A DNA stretch of 12,121 bases from Bacteroidales bacterium M5 (GTDB lineage Bacteria; Bacteroidota; Bacteroidia; Bacteroidales; Muribaculaceae), in assembly GCA_001689535.1 (NCBI GenBank), contig LUJP01000095.1:1-12121 (forward strand), read 5' to 3'. Position 1 is the stretch's first letter. Every line of letters starts with the position of its first letter. Below are positions 1-7,718 of the stretch, piece by piece. The notes under the pieces were generated by a model. It was not told where the DNA came from and ran no database searches. It saw nothing but the letters and a program-made list of their open reading frames with translations. A program made the position numbers and the translations under genes.

Positions 1-897
1 TACATGGCTTACATGCTCAAGTATGACACCATGCACGGCAAATTCGACGGCACCGTAGATTTCGACATGGAGAAGAGCCTCCTCATCGTTAACGGCAAGC
101 CCATCCGCGTTACCGCATGCAAGAACCCCGCTGAAATCGCCTGGGGCGCTGTAGGTGCTGAATACGTAGTTGAGTCAACCGGCCTCTTCCTCACCAAGGA
201 AAAAGCTCAGGCTCACATCGAAGCCGGCGCAAAATACGTGGTTATGTCAGCTCCCTCAAAGGACGACACCCCCATGTTCGTTTGCGGTGTTAACCAGGAC
301 AAGTACGTTAAGGGAACCCAGTTCGTTTCCAACGCTTCCTGCACCACCAACTGCCTCGCTCCTATCACCAAGGTGCTCAACGACAAGTTCGGCGTGGTTG
401 AAGGCCTCATGACCACCGTACACTCTACAACCGCTACCCAGAAGACCGTTGACGGTCCCTCTATGAAGGACTGGCGTGGTGGCCGTGCCGCTTCCGGCAA
501 CATCATCCCCTCCAGCACCGGCGCTGCCAAGGCTGTAGGCAAAGTTATCCCCGAACTCAACGGCAAGCTCACCGGCATGTCGATGCGCGTTCCCACCCTC
601 GACGTTTCTGTAGTTGACCTTACCGTAAACCTCGCCAAGCCCACCACTTACGAGGAAATCTGCAAGGCTATGAAAGAAGCCAGCGAAGGCGAACTCAAGG
701 GAGTACTCGGCTACACCGAAGACGCAGTTGTTTCCAGCGACTTCCTGGGCTGCCCCCTCACCTCTATCTTCGACGCTAAGGCAGGTATCCAGCTGACCCC
801 CACCTTCGTTAAGGTTATCTCCTGGTACGACAACGAAATCGGCTACTCAAACAAAGTGCTCGATCTCATCGCCCACATGAAGAAAGTAAACGGCTAA
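1..897 (+). CDS. gapA: Glyceraldehyde-3-phosphate dehydrogenase, 5' end missing
   Basis: Glycolytic and gluconeogenic enzyme of the cytoplasm that oxidises glyceraldehyde 3-phosphate to 1,3-bisphosphoglycerate with NAD(P)+ and phosphate. The frame is open from base 1, so the start lies outside the window; 298 codons remain of the usual 330-340, and most of the N-terminal Rossmann nucleotide-binding segment is lost. The active-site signature NASCTTNCLAP is intact, with the catalytic Cys codon at 340-342, followed by VHSTTATQK (the catalytic-domain His region) and the near-terminal WYDNEIGYSNKV motif. The internal ATG at base 4 is not the real start, because family homology continues upstream of it. 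Codon choice is strongly biased to C-ending codons, as expected for a highly expressed gene. It ends in tandem stops (TAA TAA) followed by a strong terminator. It is convergent with the aminotransferase gene. Confidence 0.97.
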   Translation, partial: YMAYMLKYDTMHGKFDGTVDFDMEKSLLIVNGKPIRVTACKNPAEIAWGAVGAEYVVESTGLFLTKEKAQAHIEAGAKYVVMSAPSKDDTPMFVCGVNQDKYVKGTQFVSNASCTTNCLAPITKVLNDKFGVVEGLMTTVHSTTATQKTVDGPSMKDWRGGRAASGNIIPSSTGAAKAVGKVIPELNGKLTGMSMRVPTLDVSVVDLTVNLAKPTTYEEICKAMKEASEGELKGVLGYTEDAVVSSDFLGCPLTSIFDAKAGIQLTPTFVKVISWYDNEIGYSNKVLDLIAHMKKVNG

Positions 898-923
898 TAA
901 CCGCAAAAATACTTTTTCAACCC

Positions 924-964
924 AAAACGGGGACCTCGGCATTCCGAGGCCCCCGTTTTATTTT
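924..964 (+). terminator. Rho-independent terminator of gapA
   Basis: A 16-bp stem (924-939 with 944-959, arms starting AAAACGGGG and ending CCCCCGTTTT) has one A/C mismatch and a CATT loop. It is followed by ATTTT. It lies 27 bases after the gapA stop codon. The A-rich left flank may also let it work on the opposite strand. Confidence 0.9.
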
Positions 965-998
965 CCGAAGGTGGCGGCGGGTACGCCGCCACCTTCGG
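965..998. repeat. Perfect 15-bp hairpin, GC-rich
   Basis: CCGAAGGTGGCGGCG (965-979) pairs perfectly with CGCCGCCACCTTCGG (984-998) across a GGTA loop. It directly abuts the gapA terminator and its right end overlaps the first unit of the 9-base array. No T-run follows it on the plus strand. It could be a REP-like intergenic element or a second transcription block between the convergent genes; the sequence alone does not decide. Confidence 0.8.
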
Positions 999-1132
999 AC
1001 TCTACAGACAGGACGGACTTTACCGACCGAACAGACTTTACGGACCCTACGGACTCTACCGACAAATCAGAAGCATCAGTAAAGTCTGTAGGGTCCGTAA
1101 AGTCCGTATCGTCTGTAGAGTCCTTAGAGTCT
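997..1132. repeat. Array of 9-base units, forward then inverted
   Basis: From 997 to 1068 there are eight consecutive 9-base units in exact register, most close to GGACTYTAC (for example GGACTCTAC, GGACTTTAC, AGACTTTAC, GGACCCTAC). After a 10-base spacer (1069-1078), six units of the reverse-complement type follow from 1079 to 1132 (for example GTAAAGTCT, GTAGGGTCC, GTAAAGTCC), again in exact register. Units 2-7 can pair with the six inverted units in order: 42 of 54 positions are Watson-Crick, and 24 of 27 in the inner half, leaving a 19-base loop at 1060-1078. The array ends 4 bases before the aminotransferase stop codon, so it occupies the place where a terminator for that gene would be expected. 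A 3-residue peptide period (Thr-Asp-x) in one frame is a by-product of the 9-base period. Confidence 0.85.
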
Positions 1133-1136
1133 CCTT

Positions 1137-2330
1137 CTACTTCAGTGCAGCCAGGGCTGAGGCTATGCGGGCCATGGCTGTGCGGATGTTTTCTTCGGAG
1201 GTGGCGTAGCTGAGGCGGATGTAGCCGGGCATGCCGAAGGCGCTGCCGGCAACCGATGCCACGTGGCCGACCTCGAGCAGATACATCGCCAGGTCGGAAT
1301 CTGTGGCGATCACTCTACCCTCATGGCTTTTACCAAGATACGCCTCCACCTTCGGGAAAAGATAGAAAGCGCCGTCGGGTACATTAGTCTCTATTCCGGG
1401 AATCTCTTTAGCAAGACCCACTATGAGGTCGCGGCGTGCGCGGAAAGCCTCGCACATAAGCTCCACGCATTCCTGCGGTCCGGTATAAGCCTCCTCGGCA
1501 GCTTTCTGGGCTATCGACGAGGGGCCTGAGGTATACTGGCCCTGAAGCTTCGAAACAGCTTTAGCAACCTCAAGCGGAGCGGCACAGAAACCGATGCGCC
1601 AGCCGGTCATGGCGTATGCCTTGCTGACACCATTGATGATTACCGTGCGGTGGGCCACGGCGTCGAAGGTAGCCATGGAGGTATATGAATCGGTGAAGTT
1701 GATATGGCGGTAAATCTCATCCGAGATAATCATCACCTCAGGATACTCGGCGAGAACATCCACGAGGGCCGACAGTTCGGCGCGGGAGTAGACAGCTCCG
1801 GTGGGATTAGAAGGCGAGCAGAGGAGCACGGCGCGCGTGCGCGGGGTGATGGCGGCGTGAAGCTGCGAGGCATTGATCTTGAAATTCTGTTCCAGCGACG
1901 CGGGAACCTCCACGGGCACACCGCCGGCAAGTTTCACCATCTCCACGTAGCTCACCCATGCGGGGGTGGGAATCACCACCTCGTCGCCGGGATTTATCGT
2001 GGCGAGAATCACATTACACAGAGCCTGCTTGGCACCGTTGCCCACCACAATCTGCTGGGGAGTGAAATTCACGCCATCGGTGGCATTGAGCGCGTCGGCT
2101 ATAGCCTTGCGGAGCGACATATAGCCGGGAACGGGTGAATAATGGGAATAATTCTGATCAACGGCCTCCTTGGCGGCTTCCTTGATATTGTCAGGGGTAT
2201 TGAAATCTGGCTCACCCACCGACATATTGATCACATCGACACCTTCAGCACGGAGTTCGGCGCTGCGCTGCGACATGGCGAGTGTTTGCGCCGCAGCCAT
2301 ATTAAGCACACGGTTGGAAATCTGTAGCAT
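1137..2330 (-). CDS. PLP-dependent class I/II aminotransferase (aspartate aminotransferase type)
   Basis: A 397-residue cytoplasmic fold-type I aminotransferase, most like the AspB/AspC (subgroup I-gamma) enzymes that move the amino group of aspartate to 2-oxoglutarate. Visible residues are the N-terminal MSVGEPDFNTP substrate segment (36-46), SNPTG (174-178), the PLP-pyridine-binding Asp204 in IISDEIY, the Schiff-base lysine Lys237 in SKAYAMTGWR, and the substrate-carboxylate Arg372 in GYIRLSYA. Length matches the family. The ATG at 2328-2330 has no good Shine-Dalgarno, and 74 bases separate it from the mutS stop, so it could be read from its own promoter or through from mutS. Aspartate is the likeliest donor, but other members act on related amino acids or on prephenate, so the exact substrate is inferred. 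It ends in TAG right beside the 9-base array. Confidence 0.93.
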   Translation of the reverse strand: MLQISNRVLNMAAAQTLAMSQRSAELRAEGVDVINMSVGEPDFNTPDNIKEAAKEAVDQNYSHYSPVPGYMSLRKAIADALNATDGVNFTPQQIVVGNGAKQALCNVILATINPGDEVVIPTPAWVSYVEMVKLAGGVPVEVPASLEQNFKINASQLHAAITPRTRAVLLCSPSNPTGAVYSRAELSALVDVLAEYPEVMIISDEIYRHINFTDSYTSMATFDAVAHRTVIINGVSKAYAMTGWRIGFCAAPLEVAKAVSKLQGQYTSGPSSIAQKAAEEAYTGPQECVELMCEAFRARRDLIVGLAKEIPGIETNVPDGAFYLFPKVEAYLGKSHEGRVIATDSDLAMYLLEVGHVASVAGSAFGMPGYIRLSYATSEENIRTAMARIASALAALK

Positions 2331-2353
2331 TCTCGTTACTATTTATTGTTTTT

Positions 2354-2361
2354 CAAATATT
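2354..2361 (-). promoter_or_regulatory. Possible -7 element for the aminotransferase gene
   Basis: On the minus strand AATATTTG matches the Bacteroidota -7 element TAnnTTTG in five of its six fixed positions. It lies 23 bases before the ATG in an AT-rich patch, which would give a leader of about 18 bases. No clear -33 element is seen, so this is tentative. Confidence 0.3.
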
Positions 2362-2404
2362 TATTGAATCGCGAATAAAGCGGAGAGACCGAGGTATGCA
2401 CCGT

Positions 2405-5026
2405 TCAGTCCTTTCCGGTAAGTATCTTCTTGATATCGTTGAGCTTGTTCAGAGCGGCCATAGGCGTGAGATTGTCTATGTCCACCCGCAGAATCTCGTC
2501 GCGTATCTGGGATAGCACGGGATCGTCGAGCTGGAAGAACGAGAGCTGCACACCACCCGACGCCGTACCCGAGGGCTTAAGCGACGACACGGCCGTCTTG
2601 TCGCTGCCACGGTAGGTGGTTTCGAGCTGATGCAGCACATCTTCGGCGCGACGCACTATGGAGCCGGGCATACCGGCCAGTTTCGCCACATGGATACCGA
2701 AACTGTGTTCGCTACCGCCCGGGGCAAGTTTGCGCAGGAACACCACCTTGCCACTAATTTCCTTCACCGAGACATTGTAATTGGCGATACGCGGGAATGT
2801 GGATGCCATCTCGTTAAGCTCATGGTAGTGGGTGGCGAAGAGGGTCTTAGGCCGTGCGTTGCCGAACTCGTGGATATGCTCGACGATGGCCCATGCTATG
2901 GAAATGCCGTCGTAGGTAGAGGTGCCGCGGCCCAGCTCATCGAAGAGTATCAGCGAGCGGCGGCTCATATTGTTGAGTATCGATGCGGCTTCGGTCATCT
3001 CCACCATAAATGTGGATTCGCCATGGGAAATGTTGTCACTTGCGCCGACACGGGTGAAAATCTTGTCGACCACGCCGATATGGGCCGACTCGGCGGCCAC
3101 GAAGCTGCCGGTCTGCGCCATGAGCACGTTCAAGGCCGTCTGACGCAGCAACGCCGACTTTCCCGACATGTTTGGGCCGGTTATCATCATTATCTGGGTA
3201 GTGTCGTTGCCCAGTCTCACGGTGTTGGCGATATATGGTTCGCCGGGGGGAAGCTCACGCTCTATCACTGGGTGACGCGCGCCTATAAGCTCGATGTCGA
3301 GCGAATCGTCTACCACCGGACGGTTGTATTTGTTCTCTATGGCCACGCGCGTGAACGCAGACAGACAGTCGAGACGGGCTATAAGCGACGCGTCGAGCTG
3401 AATGGTGTGGACAAACCGCGCCACAGCCTCCACAAGTTGCGCGTAGAGCCGTGTCTCTATTATTTCAATCTTCTCCTGGGCGCCGAGTATCTTCTCTTCA
3501 TACTCCTTGAGCTCGGGGGTAATATAGCGTTCGGCGTTTACAAGCGTCTGCTTGCGTATCCACTGCGGAGGCACCTTGTCGCGGTGTGTATTGGTCACCT
3601 CTATATAGTAGCCGAACACGTTGTTGAAGCCTATCTTGAGGCTCGGAATCGAGGTCTCGGCCGACTCGCGGGCCTGGATTTTCATCAGATAGTCCTTGCC
3701 GGAGTAGGCTATATGACGCAGTTCGTCAAGCTCGGCGTCAACACCGTCGCGAATCACGCTGCCACGGTTGAGCGCCACCGGAGCGTCGTCTACAATCTCG
3801 GCGGCGATACGGTCGCGGATGCTGGCGCACGGATTAAGCTGCTCGCCTATGGCCTTGATTGCAGGCTCGTCGGCGGAGTCGCAAATCCGTTTCACGGCCT
3901 CAACGCCTGCAAGGGCATTGCGAAGATGCACAAGCTCACGAGGCGACACACGCCCAACGGCCACCTTGGAAATAAGGCGCTCGAGGTCGGCAATGCGTTC
4001 TATCTGGGTTTTCAGCTCCTCGCGCTCGTCGGGGTGACGGAAGAAGTATTCCACCACATCAAGGCGCGAGTTGATCTGCGCCACATCCTTGAGCGGGAAC
4101 AGCAGCCAGCGGCGCAGCAGGCGCGCACCCATGGGGCTTACCGTGCGGTCTATCACATCGAGCAGGCTCTTGCCGTCGTCGCTGAGCGGACGGAGCAGTT
4201 CGAGATTGCGCACCGTGAAAGCGTCGAGCCTCACATAGCGGTCTTCCTCTATGCGCTGAAGGGCGGCGATATGGCCGGTGCGAGTGTGCTGCGTTATGTC
4301 GAGATAATGAAGAATGGCACCCGAAGCTATGATGGCCGACGTCATTCCGTGGACTCCGAAGCCCTTGAGCGTTCCGGTCTCGAACTGGCGCAGGAGTCTC
4401 TCGCGCGCCGTGGGTTCGGTGAAAATCCAGTCGTCAAGCTCAAACATCAGGTAGCGGCCGGTCAGAGCCTCCTCGAGGTCACGGCGCTTTCCGCGCTCCA
4501 CCAGCACCTCCTTGGGCGCGAACTTGGTGAGAAGCTTGTCTATATAGTCGGGCGTACCCTGCGCAGTGAGAAATTCGCCTGTGGATATATCCAGAAAAGC
4601 CACGCCCCACTCGCCGCGCGCTATATTTACGGCGGCCAGGAAGTTGTTCTCGCGGTTCTCAAGAAGATTATCACCGAGCGACACGCCGGGAGTCACCAGT
4701 TCGGTGATTCCGCGTTTCACCAGCGATTTGGTAAGTTTGGGGTCTTCGAGCTGCTCACAGATGGCGACGCGCTTGCCCGCGCGCACGAGCTTGGGAAGAT
4801 ATGTGTCGAGGGCGTGATGTGGAAATCCGGCAAGCTCCACCGACGATGCCGAGCCGTTGGCGCGGCGCGTAAGCGTTATACCAAGGATTTCCGAAGCCGT
4901 AATGGCATCGTCGGAAAAAGTCTCGTAGAAGTCGCCCACACGAAAAAGCAACACCGCGTCGGGATGCTTTTTCTTCATCTCGAGATACTGCTTCATCAGC
5001 GGCGTTTCAGCTATTTTCTTGGCCAT
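2405..5026 (-). CDS. mutS: DNA mismatch repair protein MutS
   Basis: 873-residue cytoplasmic ATPase that recognises mismatches and small loops and starts methyl-independent repair with MutL. The N-terminal mismatch-binding domain has the Phe-x-Glu wedge (GDFYETF, Phe33 and Glu35). Connector, lever and clamp regions follow, the central segment FNNVFGYYIEVT lies at 467-478, and the C-terminal ABC ATPase has Walker A GPNMSGKS (617-624), Walker B LILFDELGRGTS with Asp696-Glu697, and His733 in ATHYHEL. A C-terminal helical region ends at 873, normal for MutS1. The frame stays open to an ATG at 5155, but the start at 5024-5026 (MAKKIAETPLMKQY) matches where family members begin; the extra 43 codons look like non-coding leader and contain the promoter of the divergent gene. 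The aminotransferase gene lies downstream on the same strand. Confidence 0.97.
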   Translation of the reverse strand: MAKKIAETPLMKQYLEMKKKHPDAVLLFRVGDFYETFSDDAITASEILGITLTRRANGSASSVELAGFPHHALDTYLPKLVRAGKRVAICEQLEDPKLTKSLVKRGITELVTPGVSLGDNLLENRENNFLAAVNIARGEWGVAFLDISTGEFLTAQGTPDYIDKLLTKFAPKEVLVERGKRRDLEEALTGRYLMFELDDWIFTEPTARERLLRQFETGTLKGFGVHGMTSAIIASGAILHYLDITQHTRTGHIAALQRIEEDRYVRLDAFTVRNLELLRPLSDDGKSLLDVIDRTVSPMGARLLRRWLLFPLKDVAQINSRLDVVEYFFRHPDEREELKTQIERIADLERLISKVAVGRVSPRELVHLRNALAGVEAVKRICDSADEPAIKAIGEQLNPCASIRDRIAAEIVDDAPVALNRGSVIRDGVDAELDELRHIAYSGKDYLMKIQARESAETSIPSLKIGFNNVFGYYIEVTNTHRDKVPPQWIRKQTLVNAERYITPELKEYEEKILGAQEKIEIIETRLYAQLVEAVARFVHTIQLDASLIARLDCLSAFTRVAIENKYNRPVVDDSLDIELIGARHPVIERELPPGEPYIANTVRLGNDTTQIMMITGPNMSGKSALLRQTALNVLMAQTGSFVAAESAHIGVVDKIFTRVGASDNISHGESTFMVEMTEAASILNNMSRRSLILFDELGRGTSTYDGISIAWAIVEHIHEFGNARPKTLFATHYHELNEMASTFPRIANYNVSVKEISGKVVFLRKLAPGGSEHSFGIHVAKLAGMPGSIVRRAEDVLHQLETTYRGSDKTAVSSLKPSGTASGGVQLSFFQLDDPVLSQIRDEILRVDIDNLTPMAALNKLNDIKKILTGKD

Positions 5027-5043
5027 AGACGGTGTTTCTGCCG

Positions 5044-5051
5044 CGAAGTTA
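5044..5051 (-). promoter_or_regulatory. Possible -7 element for mutS
   Basis: On the minus strand TAACTTCG differs from TAnnTTTG at one fixed position and lies 17 bases before the chosen mutS ATG. A clear -33 element is not visible. If real, it shows that the upstream ATG at 5155 cannot be used. Confidence 0.35.
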
Positions 5052-5116
5052 GCAATTTTTTCGCGGGGCGGCGCATAATTGCGGGCAGGAAATTCGGCAG
5101 TCGGGCGGAGATTCCT

Positions 5117-5124
5117 TATTTTTG
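5117..5124 (+). promoter_or_regulatory. -7 promoter element of the symporter gene
   Basis: TATTTTTG is an exact match to the Bacteroidota TAnnTTTG element. Transcription would start near 5130, giving a leader of about 55 bases that holds a small hairpin (GCCGG 5133-5137 with CCGGC 5145-5149). The -33 element is poor; TTCG at 5093-5096, 20 bases upstream, is the best candidate. Confidence 0.55.
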
Positions 5125-5185
5125 CATCATACGCCGGACTGTCACCGGCCCACATTTCTGAATACCGTAACCAACACTCTGCTGA

Positions 5186-6649
5186 ATGAATATCGTAGAC
5201 CTGATTGTTTTTCTAGTTTTCTCGGTCGGGACAATTGTGTTCGGCTATTTCCTGGGCTACCGGAAACAGAGCAGCGACGAATTCACCCGCGGAGGCGGCA
5301 AAGTGCCGGGATGGATTGTGGGGCTTTCGATTTTCGCCTCGTTCTGCAGCTCGATTTCGTTTCTGGGATATTGCTCGTCAGCATTCTCGGGCAACTGGAA
5401 CGCATTTGTGTTCACTCTCTCTATTCTTCCCGCGGGACTGCTGGCAATGCGCTTCTTCGTGCCGTTCTACCGCAATCTGGGAAGCATCAGCGCCTACAGC
5501 TTCTTTGAGGAACGATTCGGCCCGTGGGCCAGAATATACGCTTCGGTATTCTACCTTCTCACACAGATATGCCGTTCCGGGGCCATACTCTATCTGCTGG
5601 CCGTGCCGATGAATGTGCTCATGGGATGGAACATACCGCTTGTGATAGCCGTCACCGGCCTGGGAATCATCATCTACAGCCAGAAGGGTGGCATAAAATC
5701 GGTGATATGGACCGAAGCCCTGCAGGGAGCCATACTGATAGCCGGAATAGTGATCTGTCTGGTCGTGATTCTGAAGGGGATGCCCGAAGGACCGGCGCAG
5801 GCACTGAAGATATGCATGGCCGACAACAAGTTCTCCCTGGGAAGCTTCGGCGACAGCATTGTGGAGAGCACGTTCTGGGTATGCCTTGTCTACGGCATGT
5901 TCACCAATCTCAACAACTTCGCCATAGACCAGAGCTACACCCAGCGTTACTGCGCGGCGCCGTCGCTCAGAGAGGCCCGCAAAAGCGCCTTCTGGGGCTC
6001 GTTCCTCACCCTGCCGGTCAACTTCATGCTCTTCATAATAGGTTCGTGTCTCTATGCATTCTATAAAGTTAGTCCCGGGCTGCTGCCGGAGGGCATAAAG
6101 AGCGACTATGTGTTTCCCTATTTCATAATCAACGAGATGCCGGCAGGGCTCACAGGGCTGCTGATAGCCTCGATATTCTGCGCGGGGATGTCGACCGTGG
6201 CAACAAGTGTCACCTCGTCCGGCACCATCATAATGACGGATTTCTTCTCGCGTCTCGCGCCCGAGGCCCACGATGACCGCAAGGTACTGGTGCTGCGCCT
6301 GTCGAGCGTGGCTGTAGGCGTAGCCGGTATAGGTGTGGCGCTCTGTTTCCTGCTGTTTGACAACGCGCTCGACGCCTGGTGGGCACTCAGCAGCGTTTGT
6401 TCGGGGGGAGTGCTCGGAATGTTCCTGCTGGCCTATCTCTGTCCGTCGGCCCGCAGCGCCCACATAGTGCCGGGCGTGATAGCGGGAGTGGCCGCGCTGA
6501 TACTCATCGCGCTCCAAACACGGCTCACCGAGTGGTGGAACATTCCGCCATTCATCCACATAAATCTGTCGATAGTGATGTCGACTCTGCTTATTTTCTT
6601 TATCGGGCTGACACTTGCCCGAATGCCTATTCGTCGATCGAATAGTTGA
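5186..6649 (+). CDS. Sodium/solute symporter (SSS family) transporter
   Basis: 487-residue inner-membrane secondary transporter of the SSS (SLC5-like, LeuT-fold) family, importing a solute with Na+. The hydrophobic profile fits about 13 membrane segments, with TM1 at roughly 4-24. Family landmarks are Gly-Gly-Ile-Lys-Ser-Val-Ile-Trp-Thr-Glu at 168-177, DQSYTQRY at 249-256, and the Ser/Thr-rich helix STVATSVTSSG (336-346), where the Na2 sodium site lies in relatives. The solute cannot be read from the sequence; relatives carry sugars, sialic acid, amino acids, nucleosides or carboxylates, and no catabolic genes stand beside it. The ATG at 5186 is chosen because the first membrane segment begins at once; no Shine-Dalgarno is visible. 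The gene is divergent from mutS. Its last 23 bases overlap the end of the DUF2461 gene on the other strand. Confidence 0.93.
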   Translation: MNIVDLIVFLVFSVGTIVFGYFLGYRKQSSDEFTRGGGKVPGWIVGLSIFASFCSSISFLGYCSSAFSGNWNAFVFTLSILPAGLLAMRFFVPFYRNLGSISAYSFFEERFGPWARIYASVFYLLTQICRSGAILYLLAVPMNVLMGWNIPLVIAVTGLGIIIYSQKGGIKSVIWTEALQGAILIAGIVICLVVILKGMPEGPAQALKICMADNKFSLGSFGDSIVESTFWVCLVYGMFTNLNNFAIDQSYTQRYCAAPSLREARKSAFWGSFLTLPVNFMLFIIGSCLYAFYKVSPGLLPEGIKSDYVFPYFIINEMPAGLTGLLIASIFCAGMSTVATSVTSSGTIIMTDFFSRLAPEAHDDRKVLVLRLSSVAVGVAGIGVALCFLLFDNALDAWWALSSVCSGGVLGMFLLAYLCPSARSAHIVPGVIAGVAALILIALQTRLTEWWNIPPFIHINLSIVMSTLLIFFIGLTLARMPIRRSNS

Positions 6650-7298
6650 TGAAATCCACCAGCGGTTTCAGAGTCTTCATAAGCGCCGACGCGCGCAGTA
6701 GCCAGTCAGGGCTGAAAAAGAAGTCGGCAGGCAGCTCACGGAACTTGCCGTAATTCGTCATACGCAGATAAAATACCTGCGGATGGTTGCGGTCCCACCC
6801 CTTGGGGATGGTCTTGAGCATGGAGCTGCACCATCCGGGAAATTCGCGCTGAAGTTCCGTATTGTCCACGATTTCGAGAAATTCTTCGATATTATCTACT
6901 ATCGCGTGACGGAGCTTGCGAAGCACCGGAGATGACGGACACCAGCAGCCACCGTATATTCCGGAATCGCCGCCGGGGCCCAACTGAAGATAATAGCCTG
7001 CATACTCTCCGCTGCGGCCGAACGGCCCGGGAGCGGCGGAAAAATAGGTTTTATACGGGGTCTTGTCGGGAGAAAAACGCGTGTCGCGGTATATGCGGTA
7101 AACAAATTCACGGGCTTCCCTGCCCTTCATGGCCGGCTCCCAGAGCGCCATATCGTCGACAAGACGCTGCACGTCGGCAAGCCAGAGGGCGCGCAGCTCG
7201 TCGTACTCGGCCCGATGGGCCGCAAACCATGGACGGTCGTTATTCCTTCCGAGTTCTTCCAGAAAGGCATAAAGCCGAGGCATGTAATATCCACTCAT
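6627..7298 (-). CDS. DUF2461 (TIGR02453) family protein
   Basis: 223-residue soluble protein of the DUF2461 family, whose biochemical role is not established to my knowledge. Recognised by the N-terminal pattern FLEELGRNNDRPWFAAHR, the segment RIYRDTRFSPDKTPYKT, and the GYYLQLGPGG and GGCWCPSS stretches typical of the family. No signal peptide or membrane segment is seen. The frame extends to an ATG at 7313, but the start at 7298 is preferred: GGAGGAG lies about 6 bases upstream and the ATG overlaps the stop of the DUF4834 gene as ATGA, which suggests translational coupling. It is the last gene of the psd-pssA cluster. It converges on and overlaps the symporter gene, leaving no room for a separate intrinsic terminator. 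Confidence 0.88.
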   Translation of the reverse strand: MSGYYMPRLYAFLEELGRNNDRPWFAAHRAEYDELRALWLADVQRLVDDMALWEPAMKGREAREFVYRIYRDTRFSPDKTPYKTYFSAAPGPFGRSGEYAGYYLQLGPGGDSGIYGGCWCPSSPVLRKLRHAIVDNIEEFLEIVDNTELQREFPGWCSSMLKTIPKGWDRNHPQVFYLRMTNYGKFRELPADFFFSPDWLLRASALMKTLKPLVDFINYSIDE

Positions 7299-7663
7299 TT
7301 TATCTCCTCCCATTCCGCATCGCTTATCTGGGTGGAAATGTCGGATGACACGCGCGTGTTACCACCCTTACCGGAAGTAAACGTCTCATTGACGGTTGAC
7401 GTGGAGACTTCCTCGAAAGCTACATATTCACCTTCGTTCTTGTCTATGATCTTTTTGGAGTGACGGCGCGATGCCGACCATCCTCCCTTACGGCGGGAGG
7501 CCTCGGCCTGACGGCGCTGCTGCGCCGAAGCTGTCCGCGAGGCCTGGGAGGCGGCGCGGTAGGCCTGTTTCATCTGACGCTGGATAGAGTAGACACGCCA
7601 TCCGAACTTAATCAGCGGCCACACTATAATCGCCAGAAGGACTAATATTATAAATGAAAGCAT
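7295..7663 (-). CDS. DUF4834 family small membrane protein
   Basis: 122-residue protein of unknown function. One N-terminal hydrophobic segment (about 2-19, LSFIILVLLAIIVWPLIK) is followed by a basic, Arg/Gln/Ala-rich stretch (about 24-70) likely to be helical and to face the cytoplasm. Next comes the segment KKIIDKNEGEYVAFEEV (70-86), which I recognise as the DUF4834 hallmark, then an acidic Ser/Thr-rich tail ending DAEWEEIK. The ATG at 7661-7663 gives the membrane segment at the very N-terminus. It lies 55 bases after pssA and overlaps the DUF2461 start by 4 bases. Its place in a phospholipid gene cluster suggests a membrane-associated role, but that is inference. Confidence 0.82.
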   Translation of the reverse strand: MLSFIILVLLAIIVWPLIKFGWRVYSIQRQMKQAYRAASQASRTASAQQRRQAEASRRKGGWSASRRHSKKIIDKNEGEYVAFEEVSTSTVNETFTSGKGGNTRVSSDISTQISDAEWEEIK

Positions 7664-7718
7664 TTTTTATCAGACTAATATAAAACACTCCGGAAGGAGC
7701 ATCAATAAAGGTTGCCTA

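Noticed and set aside
997..1132. Possible CRISPR array
   Set aside because: Units are 9 bases, directly abutting, with no spacers and an inverted second half. No cas genes are present.
971..1213. A small frame with Thr-Asp-x peptide repeats
   Set aside because: The repeats are simply the 9-base DNA array read in frame. The frame has no good start and runs into the aminotransferase gene on the other strand.
2331..2404. Terminator between mutS and the aminotransferase gene
   Set aside because: No inverted repeat with a T-run was found in this gap, so read-through from mutS remains possible.
2630..5161. An 843-codon open frame on the plus strand, antisense to nearly all of mutS
   Set aside because: It mirrors mutS codon use on the other strand, has no recognisable domain and a His/Arg-rich composition typical of shadow frames, and mutS is unmistakable on the minus strand.
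5378..6559. A 393-codon open frame antisense to the symporter gene
   Set aside because: It is highly charged with no domain, while the sense frame is a clear membrane transporter. It is a by-product of GC-rich third positions.
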